Of a stretch of DNA of 20,987 nt, positions 7,082 through 12,685 are shown piece after piece (within the stretch, counting starts at the first letter, position 1; the number at the start of each line of letters is the position of its first letter). The notes beneath the pieces were generated by a model that was not told where the DNA came from, searched no databases, and was given only the letters and a program-made list of their open reading frames with translations. The DNA is from a virus. Made by a program: the position numbers and the translations under genes. The stretch is taken from the IMG/VR virus record IMGVR_UViG_3300030099_006705, positions 1 through 20,987 of that record; one strand, written 5' to 3'.

Positions 7082-9621
7082 TGATAGAACAAGGACTCTT
7101 TAAAAGATATTTTGTAGGTAGAGATGGATTCATTTGGTGGATCGGCCAAGTGGCTCCCGAATCAACTTGGAAAGATAATACACCTGGTTATCCTGTAGCT
7201 AATAATAGTGAGGTAAGGGGATTCTCGCAGAGATACCGTGTTCGTATCATGGGGTATCATACTGCAGACATTGGCGAGATACCTGATGAAGAACTACCTA
7301 TTGCATATGTAATGTATCCGATCACTTCTGGTAGTGGTGGTCGTGGAAGCACACAGTCGGCTAATATTGCACAAGGTGATTTTGTTTTTGGTTTCTTCTT
7401 GGATGGAGAAGATGCTCAGATGCCAGTCATCATGGGTATCCTTGGTAATAATCAATATGCTGCAGTTAGTAAAAATATCACTAAGGCAAGGTTCGTTCCC
7501 TTCAGTGGTTACACCGAGAATGATAATGTATCATCTACTTCATTGAATGTAGATAGGGGTAACGAAATTGTTAGACAGGAGGGTGCTAAAACACCTGAAG
7601 GTAAAAGTGACAATCAAGGTGATAAGACTGGTCAACCTAATAATGCAATAGTCAATGAGTCACAAAATACACCAGAACAAAAAGATGCGGCAAGCGAAGT
7701 AGCAGCAGAAGAAGAAACTAAACCCCTTGCACAAAGTGAAGATTGTGAACCATTACCAGTGGGTAGGATTCAAAAAGAAATTCAAAATATTATTGTTAAA
7801 ATTCAAAAGTTACAGAAGTCACTCTACAAATATTCTGGTGCAGTAAAGAATCGGTTCGGTGATATTCAGAAACAGATTGATAATGAAATTGAAAAGGTAA
7901 GCAAGTTAATTGCTGGAGGATTGAAAACAGTCTTCACGACCATAGAGAAGAATGTTCTTAATACTGTAAACAATGAGCTTAAGAAGACATATTTTCTTCT
8001 GTTCCCAAATGAAAGACCAGCATTGAAAGCAGCAGTTGAGACTGTGAATGATTTGATCGCATGTCTGTTCAGAAAATTCATTGGGGAACTTCTAGGACAG
8101 GTAGGTAATTTTGTAAGAGATGCAGTTAAGAAAGTAATTGATGTTGGTAAATGTCTTGTAGAGAATTTGATCGGAAACACACTTGGTAAAATACTCAAAC
8201 AGGTTCAGGATGGTATTAGTGGGGCTTTGAGTTCTGTTACATCACTTGTGGGACAGGCAACTAAAATTGCTGATGACATTCTTGGAGTCATTACAGATGT
8301 TCTTTCATTCCTTAAGTGTGATGAAGAACCTCAGTGTTCTGATGTAACTGAATGGAACATTCTTTCCGGTGGTAGGAAGACAAGCAAAGGTGATATTGAA
8401 AGTATAGTCGGGAATGCCAAGAATTTTGCTAAGGGATTTGAGACATCAGTTGATAATGCTGTTAATGCTGGAGAGGGTCTTAAAGAATCTATTGAAGATA
8501 CACTCAAGAATGATTTCAGTGAAGTCTTTAATGTATCTGGATGTGGAGTAGGCCCTATAGTCTGTGGTCCTCCTGTAGCTGAGTTCTTTGGTGTTGGAGA
8601 GGGAGCACTTGGTAATTTAATTATTGGTTCGGCTGGTGAAGTTATTGGTATCGATATGAAGAGTTTTGGTATCGGTTACGAGAAAGGGAAAACCTTTGGT
8701 AAGGTTAAAGACAACTGTGGTAAAGGTAAAGGGGCTGTAATCAAACCCATCGTTGAAGATTACACTGATGATGACGGTAATACACAGACTGGTATAGTTG
8801 ATATTGAGATTGTTTATTCTGGTACCGGATATCTACCTGCACCTGATGGAAGTAGAGGTGGTAATGAATATACTTGGGCTGACCCCGAAGATACCATTGT
8901 CAAGAAACCTAATGGTGACTATGAAATTCCAAGACCACCCGGTAATGTGATTGTGGTTGGTCCTGGAGATGAAGTGATCACTCCACCTGGTACAGTTATT
9001 GTTACTGAACCTATTGATGGTGATCAAGGTGGTGGTGAGGAAATTAGAGGTGGAATTCCTACTATACTTGAAGGTCCTGGTGTTATCACATCTCCTAAAC
9101 CAGACTTCAGTAGACAATCAGCTATCTATCCAACTGAATCTACCGGCTCTTATCCTGTCATCATGTATCTCTGTGAAATATTCATCGATGATAGTGGTAT
9201 CAATTACAACTTTGAGGATAAGGTTGTGATTGAACCAGACATCGGAGCAAAGGCAGAGCCCAAGTTTGATAATCAGGGACGGGTCATATCTGTTAAGGTC
9301 ACTGTACAGGGTGAGGGATTCACAGAATTGCCAAGGGTTTACATTAAATCCGAAACAGGTTATAATGCTCAATTGAGACCCAAACTCTGTATAGATAGAG
9401 TCGGGTCAGACAAACTCAAGGAACCAACATCTCAGGATAAAGTTATTTCAGTTGTTGATTGTGTGGGTCTTATTCCTGTTGGTTTCGTAAAAGGTGTTCC
9501 ATATTACGGACCCTTCCACGCACACCCCTCTAGAGGTGTCAAAATGGTAGGAGCCAAACATGTATCTACACCACATGAGGTGATTTATGATTCAGCAGAA
9601 GAAAGTTTACGTAATTCCTAA
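7081..9621 (+). CDS. 5: gp5-like baseplate central spike/hub protein lacking the lysozyme domain (846 aa)
   Basis: The N-terminal 130 residues fit the gp5 OB-fold: WWIGQVAPEST, RYRVRIMGYH, IPDEELPIAYVMYPITS and FGFFLDGEDAQMPVIMGILG align with T4 gp5 landmarks such as IPTEKLPWMSVIQPITS. After a polar linker (about 150-225) there is a coiled coil at about 229-303 and a long amphipathic helical region to about 400. I see no T4-type lysozyme domain. The second half is beta-rich and contains two related strands with a G-x-G-Y/F motif (VYSGTGYLPAP near 580, VQGEGFTELP near 745). It ends in a conserved tail (PFHAHPSRGVKMVGAKHVST). The product likely forms the trimeric spike under gp27. Lytic activity probably comes from the two upstream proteins instead. 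Confidence 0.78.
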   Translation: MIEQGLFKRYFVGRDGFIWWIGQVAPESTWKDNTPGYPVANNSEVRGFSQRYRVRIMGYHTADIGEIPDEELPIAYVMYPITSGSGGRGSTQSANIAQGDFVFGFFLDGEDAQMPVIMGILGNNQYAAVSKNITKARFVPFSGYTENDNVSSTSLNVDRGNEIVRQEGAKTPEGKSDNQGDKTGQPNNAIVNESQNTPEQKDAASEVAAEEETKPLAQSEDCEPLPVGRIQKEIQNIIVKIQKLQKSLYKYSGAVKNRFGDIQKQIDNEIEKVSKLIAGGLKTVFTTIEKNVLNTVNNELKKTYFLLFPNERPALKAAVETVNDLIACLFRKFIGELLGQVGNFVRDAVKKVIDVGKCLVENLIGNTLGKILKQVQDGISGALSSVTSLVGQATKIADDILGVITDVLSFLKCDEEPQCSDVTEWNILSGGRKTSKGDIESIVGNAKNFAKGFETSVDNAVNAGEGLKESIEDTLKNDFSEVFNVSGCGVGPIVCGPPVAEFFGVGEGALGNLIIGSAGEVIGIDMKSFGIGYEKGKTFGKVKDNCGKGKGAVIKPIVEDYTDDDGNTQTGIVDIEIVYSGTGYLPAPDGSRGGNEYTWADPEDTIVKKPNGDYEIPRPPGNVIVVGPGDEVITPPGTVIVTEPIDGDQGGGEEIRGGIPTILEGPGVITSPKPDFSRQSAIYPTESTGSYPVIMYLCEIFIDDSGINYNFEDKVVIEPDIGAKAEPKFDNQGRVISVKVTVQGEGFTELPRVYIKSETGYNAQLRPKLCIDRVGSDKLKEPTSQDKVISVVDCVGLIPVGFVKGVPYYGPFHAHPSRGVKMVGAKHVSTPHEVIYDSAEESLRNS

Positions 9622-10196
9622 TGGCACAACTTAAAAACTATCATACAATCAGATATGGTACAGCTGAAGGGGAATTGCAATTCGGTCATATCTCATGTGA
9701 CAATGTTCTATCAGCAGTTCTGTTGAGGAGTGGTGGTTCTCTTAATCACTACATTTCCATGGATTCCACTGGTGAGGATCATAGAAAACATGGTACAATT
9801 TGTCGTTCTCCTGGCTCATTTCAGATTGAGGCAGGAGATAATGTAACAGGTGATACTCCTGGTGTCTTCATTGATGCGGTCAGTGGTGATCTTGTTCTAA
9901 GAGCAGCTAGTGGTCGTGTTAGAATTGAAGGTGTCAACATCCAACTGGTCGCTACAGGATCAGATGGAAACAATGGTAATGTAGAAATCACTGCCAATGA
10001 AAAAGTCATTGTCAAATCACAGATCATTGACTTATCATCTAAAGTATCTACCAAGATTTTTTCTGAAAAGACTGTTGATATAATTGGTAAAGCAATTCTT
10101 GACATCTATGGTGGATTTGTTGATGTTGCAGACGGAGCAACAAGTATTAAAGGATCATCATGTGGTCCATCTACTAATGAGGCAAAAAATAAATGA
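9621..10196 (+). CDS. Small beta-helical spike/needle-like structural protein (191 aa)
   Basis: The start codon overlaps the gp5 stop (TAATG). The first 90 residues are globular. From about residue 90 to 180 the sequence becomes a regular alternation of beta strands with a spacing near eight residues (EITANEKV, IVKSQIID, LSSKVSTK, IFSEKTVD, IIGKAILD, IYGGFVDV). This recalls the octad repeats of the T4 gp5 C-terminal needle and VgrG spikes. I infer a trimeric beta-helix close to the spike tip, perhaps a needle encoded by its own gene. It is a conserved cyanophage structural protein by my recollection, with no firm T4 name. The last four bases overlap the next gene (ATGA). Confidence 0.55.
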   Translation: MAQLKNYHTIRYGTAEGELQFGHISCDNVLSAVLLRSGGSLNHYISMDSTGEDHRKHGTICRSPGSFQIEAGDNVTGDTPGVFIDAVSGDLVLRAASGRVRIEGVNIQLVATGSDGNNGNVEITANEKVIVKSQIIDLSSKVSTKIFSEKTVDIIGKAILDIYGGFVDVADGATSIKGSSCGPSTNEAKNK

Positions 10197-10969
10197 AAGT
10201 ACCTGATTTATTTGTAGGCAAGAGACTTTTTCTTGGGTGTGGAAACCCCGAAGCATTAGGAAGAGGATCCCTAGAAGTTCGTGGCTCTGGATATCTGCAG
10301 GGTCCTACTATTACTGGTGCAGCTGCATTCCCTAATGTATGGGCAACATCAATGATTGGACCCCTAGCTAATCCAGAATCACCTCCTCCTTTAATTCCGG
10401 GTGCATTGTGTTACGGACCCATTGCAAACCCATTCTCATTATCTGTAGTAGGAAGTACTGCACTGATGGGTATGGTTCAGACTAACTTTGATGTGATTGT
10501 TGGAAGACACCTTGCAGCTCAGGGTGATGTGATTTCTAATTGTGGTGGTCACGTTCTTTCTCTAAAGAAGAACTTTGATATCCCCCATCCATCTAAGAAA
10601 GGTTATAGACTAAGACACACCTGCCCTGAGGCTCCTTATAATGATGTTTACATTCGTGGAACACTTAAAAACAAAGATGTTATTGAACTCCCTGATTATT
10701 GGGAACGTTTTGTACATCAAGATTCAATTACAGTGAGTATTACTCCTATCGGATCTCATCAGGACATCATTGTTAGGGGTAACAATGCGAAGGCAATCTA
10801 CCTTCAATCACGATCTGCTGTTCCAATTCATTGTTATTATCATGTATATGCTGAACGAAAGGACGGAGATAAATTAATTCCAGAATACAAAGGTAAATCA
10901 CCAGCTGATTATCCCGGTGACAATGACCAGTATTCTATTGTAGGATACCATTACGACATTAAAAACTGA
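10193..10969 (+). CDS. Virion structural protein, paralogue A of a tandem pair (258 aa)
   Basis: Residues 1-120 are Gly/Pro-rich and probably beta (GRGSLEVRGSGYLQGPTI). Residues from about 125 form a compact domain: NFDIPHPSKKGYRLRH, VYIRGTL, ELPDYW, ITVSITPIGSHQDIIV, HVYAERKDGDKLIPEYKG and DYPGDN. The same domain makes up the C-terminal half of the next gene, and I recall it in many cyanophage tail fibres and structural proteins. No enzymatic motif is visible. Start ATG 10193 overlaps the preceding gene by 4 nt, and its position directly after the spike genes suggests a tail-tip or fibre-attachment role. No T4 homologue is recognised, so function is open. Confidence 0.65.
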   Translation: MKVPDLFVGKRLFLGCGNPEALGRGSLEVRGSGYLQGPTITGAAAFPNVWATSMIGPLANPESPPPLIPGALCYGPIANPFSLSVVGSTALMGMVQTNFDVIVGRHLAAQGDVISNCGGHVLSLKKNFDIPHPSKKGYRLRHTCPEAPYNDVYIRGTLKNKDVIELPDYWERFVHQDSITVSITPIGSHQDIIVRGNNAKAIYLQSRSAVPIHCYYHVYAERKDGDKLIPEYKGKSPADYPGDNDQYSIVGYHYDIKN

Positions 10970-10970
10970 C

Positions 10971-11678
10971 ATGACATCATCAACACCAGACTTCGGACCA
11001 TTCTTAGAGAGAAGTGGAGGAGGATCCCCCACATGTGGAGACAATCAAGTTACAGGACAAGCATCCAATATCTTCTCATACATTGCTAAACCCAGTAATG
11101 ATGATGACGATGCTCCACATAATCCATATACAAAAGTCCAATGTCAACCATTTTATCACTCCACCGCACAGATTGATCGTCTAAAGGTGAACACCGATAT
11201 CACCGGAGAGGGTCTTATTAATATTACTGGTACAATCACGACTCCAGCACAAATCAACACAGGATTTGTCAATGGCACCGGTGCAAGTGCTGCAGTAAAA
11301 GCCTTTGATATTAAACATCCTACCAAAGAGAACCATAGACTTCGTTATCTTTGTACGGAAGGTCCAGAGGCTGGTGTTTATCTCAGAGGTAAACTGAAAG
11401 GAACCAGTATTACTGTACCTGCGTACTGGGGTGGTCTAGTTGATGAAGAGTCTATCTCTGTTCATCTTACACCGATTGGATGTCATCAAGAATTGTTTGT
11501 TGAGTCTATTCAGTATGGTAGAAGAATTCAGGTAAGAAACGCTCTAGGTGGACCCATTGAATGTTATTATCTTATTCAAGCAGAACGAAAGGATGTTGAG
11601 AAACTTATTCCAGAATATGAGGGAGATAGTATTGATGACTATCCAGGAGACAATTCAAAGTTCAGTATCAACCGGTGA
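10971..11678 (+). CDS. Virion structural protein, paralogue B of a tandem pair (235 aa)
   Basis: The gene starts one base after the stop of paralogue A. Residues 1-105 are unlike those of A and contain an acidic patch (NDDDDAPHNP) and Gly/Thr-rich strands. From about residue 108 it carries the same domain as A: FDIKHPTKENHRLRY, VYLRGKL, VPAYWGGLV, ISVHLTPIGCHQELFV, IQAERKDVEKLIPEYEG and DYPGDN. Divergent N-termini with a shared C-terminal domain suggest duplication followed by change of the attachment part, or shuffling of a common module. It is the last gene of the tail operon before a regulatory gap. Function beyond virion structure is not evident. Confidence 0.65.
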   Translation: MTSSTPDFGPFLERSGGGSPTCGDNQVTGQASNIFSYIAKPSNDDDDAPHNPYTKVQCQPFYHSTAQIDRLKVNTDITGEGLINITGTITTPAQINTGFVNGTGASAAVKAFDIKHPTKENHRLRYLCTEGPEAGVYLRGKLKGTSITVPAYWGGLVDEESISVHLTPIGCHQELFVESIQYGRRIQVRNALGGPIECYYLIQAERKDVEKLIPEYEGDSIDDYPGDNSKFSINR

Positions 11679-11697
11679 TTGAACTGTCCACCACCCC

Positions 11698-11726
11698 TTG
11701 ACTTGTGTTATCAAGTCAGGTATAGT
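11698..11726 (+). promoter_or_regulatory. Sigma70-type promoter with overlapping inverted repeat
   Basis: TTGACT (11698-11703), a 17-bp spacer and TATAGT (11721-11726) form a near-consensus bacterial promoter immediately after the tail operon. A perfect 7-bp inverted repeat, TGACTTG (11699-11705) and CAAGTCA (11712-11718) with a 6-nt loop, covers the -35 box and most of the spacer. It could be an operator, or a hairpin in read-through mRNA; no T-tract follows, so it is not a normal terminator. The predicted start lies near 11733, just before a GAGGAG ribosome site for the 72-aa gene. Confidence 0.6.
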
Positions 11727-11747
11727 ATTACTGTATCGAGGAGTACC

Positions 11748-11966
11748 ATGTACCAACCCACTCATGACGCTGAAAATGGTTATCTTACCCGTGTGGTAAT
11801 CGATACCTGTCTCCGTAAATTCTATCTCTACTCTGACCTTGGAGAGACCAGAGAGGTTGAATGTGACACACCTGAACAGTTCATGGATGTTCTTGAGGTG
11901 GTCAGGGCCTTGGTGCCTGAAAAGAGTGTGGCTTATGCTGAGCCCCTGACCAAAAACGGCCTTTGA
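11748..11966 (+). CDS. Small conserved hypothetical protein (72 aa)
   Basis: ATG 11748 is preceded by GAGGAG at 11738-11743, the strongest ribosome binding site in the window. I therefore prefer it to a TTG at 11679, which would place the gene start inside the promoter. The protein has an N-terminal beta part (GYLTRVVIDTCLRKFYLYSD), an acidic turn and a C-terminal helix (PEQFMDVLEVVRALVPEK). No catalytic motif, signal peptide or membrane span is present. A host-type promoter sits just upstream, so early or middle expression is likely, unlike the flanking structural genes. I do not recognise a function. Confidence 0.65.
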   Translation: MYQPTHDAENGYLTRVVIDTCLRKFYLYSDLGETREVECDTPEQFMDVLEVVRALVPEKSVAYAEPLTKNGL

Positions 11967-12022
11967 TTTCAAAAAAGCCGGAAAAAAATTCCTGGTAAAA
12001 AACGGCCCCATTACTTTTTTAT

Positions 12023-12196
12023 ATGAGACCAGAAACTAGAAAATCGATGGAAATGTTGTTTACGGCGAAATGGAATTTGCCGACAGCAGCGGCTAACTGT
12101 AATTTAAGTCTAAAAGAGATGAAAATTACTTTTAACGAATATTGTCATTTACACCCACCCACATATAACGAGGCAGGAGAGCTAAATACTTTGTGA
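12023..12196 (+). CDS. Small hypothetical protein, possible helix-turn-helix (57 aa)
   Basis: An open frame of 57 codons starts at ATG 12023 and ends TGA 12194-12196. The product begins MRPETRKSMEMLFTAKWNLP and continues with a Leu/Ala-rich helix pair (AAANCNLSLKEMKITFNEYC), then HLHPPTYN. The spacing of the two helices recalls a small helix-turn-helix, but this is inference. It looks like a real protein by composition and resembles small conserved cyanophage ORFs I have seen. No clear Shine-Dalgarno precedes it. A T-rich run (12015-12020) directly upstream is part of a weak A/T inverted repeat. It is probably cotranscribed with the 72-aa gene. Its 3' end contains a sigma70-like promoter for the next gene. 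Confidence 0.55.
   Translation: MRPETRKSMEMLFTAKWNLPTAAANCNLSLKEMKITFNEYCHLHPPTYNEAGELNTL
12142..12169 (+). promoter_or_regulatory. Candidate sigma70-type promoter for the 104-aa gene
   Basis: TTGTCA (12142-12147), a 16-bp spacer and TATAAC (12164-12169) match five of six bases in each consensus box. It lies inside the end of the 57-aa gene and would start transcription near 12176, giving a leader of about 75 nt before ATG 12253. It is one of three host-type promoters within 900 bp. Confidence 0.42.
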
Positions 12197-12252
12197 CGTG
12201 AATTTATCAGTATGGATATGTAATGAACTAATACTACCTAATACGAAATTAC

Positions 12253-12567
12253 ATGCCATTAACACCAACCAAATACGACAAAATATACGTAAAATCCAGA
12301 AATCCTTACAAAACACCAGAGCCTGTTAAATACAAGGAAGAGAAAGAAATACAACTAAGGTTGTATTTTAGGTGTGAGTCCAGTCATTACACTAAACATA
12401 TGAAGGTAAATTTCTGGTATTCCAATGAAATGGAAGAATGGAGGTGGACACTTACCTCCGATGAGAATCTTTCACTACAAGAAAGTGGAAATAGGGAGAA
12501 TATTCGTGATGCGATGAATGATGTAGCTGATACCGTAGAGTATCTAATTGACAATGATCTATTATAG
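12253..12567 (+). CDS. Hypothetical protein (104 aa)
   Basis: ATG 12253 is the first in-frame start after the intergenic gap; no strong ribosome site is seen. The protein has a basic, Tyr/Pro/Lys-rich N-terminus (PTKYDKIYVKSRNPYKTPEP), a beta-rich middle with aromatic residues (QLRLYFRC, KVNFWYSNEMEEWRWTL) and an acidic C-terminal helix (RDAMNDVADTVEYLIDNDLL). There are no catalytic motifs, membrane segments or signal peptide. I do not recognise the family. Its 3' end carries the -35 box of a perfect sigma70 promoter, so gene and promoter overlap. Expression is probably from the weaker promoter at 12142-12169. Confidence 0.6.
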   Translation: MPLTPTKYDKIYVKSRNPYKTPEPVKYKEEKEIQLRLYFRCESSHYTKHMKVNFWYSNEMEEWRWTLTSDENLSLQESGNRENIRDAMNDVADTVEYLIDNDLL

Positions 12568-12576
12568 TGTTATAAT
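12548..12576 (+). promoter_or_regulatory. Perfect-consensus sigma70 promoter
   Basis: TTGACA (12548-12553), a 17-bp spacer and TATAAT (12571-12576) are the exact E. coli sigma70 consensus at optimal spacing. Transcription should start near 12583. The -35 box lies in the last codons of the 104-aa gene. No start codon with a ribosome site lies before the terminator at 12618-12644, so the immediate product would be a short RNA. Confidence 0.75.
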
Positions 12577-12582
12577 ATAGTT

Positions 12583-12644
12583 AACCTTCCGTGTGAATAG
12601 TGCCACTCTGTGGTATAGGGATCCCAACTTGGGGTTCCTTTTTT
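12583..12644 (+). ncRNA. Candidate phage small RNA (about 62 nt)
   Basis: The unit is defined by the perfect promoter upstream and an intrinsic terminator downstream, with no plausible ORF between. The predicted transcript has two hairpins. The first is TGCCAC/GTGGTA around a TCT loop (12601-12615, one G-U pair). The second is the terminator stem with its U-tract. A single-stranded 5' part rich in pyrimidines (about 12583-12600) could pair with a target. The alternative is a constitutive promoter with a terminator acting as attenuator for the 1633-aa gene. That gene has its own late promoter just beyond, so I favour a separate sRNA. Confidence 0.5.
12618..12644 (+). terminator. Intrinsic terminator
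   Basis: GGATCCC (12619-12625) pairs with GGGTTCC (12632-12638) with one T-T mismatch and a 6-nt loop, followed by six T residues (12639-12644). It ends the putative small RNA and would also stop read-through from the small-ORF island before the late promoter at 12649. Confidence 0.75.
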
Positions 12645-12648
12645 ATGT

Positions 12649-12656
12649 AATAAATA
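12649..12656 (+). promoter_or_regulatory. T4-type late promoter (AATAAATA)
   Basis: The octamer fits the NATAAATA late promoter described for T4-like phages, where the T4 consensus is TATAAATA. It begins 37 nt before the start codon of the 1633-aa structural gene and directly follows the terminator. The same spacing recurs at the other two rightward late promoters in the window. Confidence 0.7.
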
Positions 12657-12685
12657 TCTAATAATAGATATCGTGTGCAAGACAG

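Noticed and set aside
7480-8400. T4-type lysozyme domain expected in gp5
   Set aside because: No lysozyme catalytic motif could be found; the region is polar linker and coiled coil.
11679-11747. N-terminal extension of the 72-aa gene from a TTG at 11679
   Set aside because: It has no ribosome site and would overlap the promoter; ATG 11748 has a strong GAGGAG site.
11655-12011. 118-codon ORF on the minus strand
   Set aside because: It overlaps the 72-aa gene and the end of the preceding structural gene, has no ribosome site or promoter, and the protein looks like a shadow translation.
11952-12022. A-rich stretch with repeated AAAAACGGCC, an inverted AAAAAAGCCGG, and a TAAAAAA/TTTTTTA inverted repeat
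   Set aside because: The stems are short or A/T only and no plus-strand hairpin with a following T-tract is convincing. It could terminate minus-strand transcription, but no minus-strand gene is near.
12181-12188. GCTAAATA, one mismatch to the late promoter motif, upstream of the 104-aa gene
   Set aside because: It has a mismatch in the core and begins 72 nt from the start codon; a sigma70-like promoter fits better.
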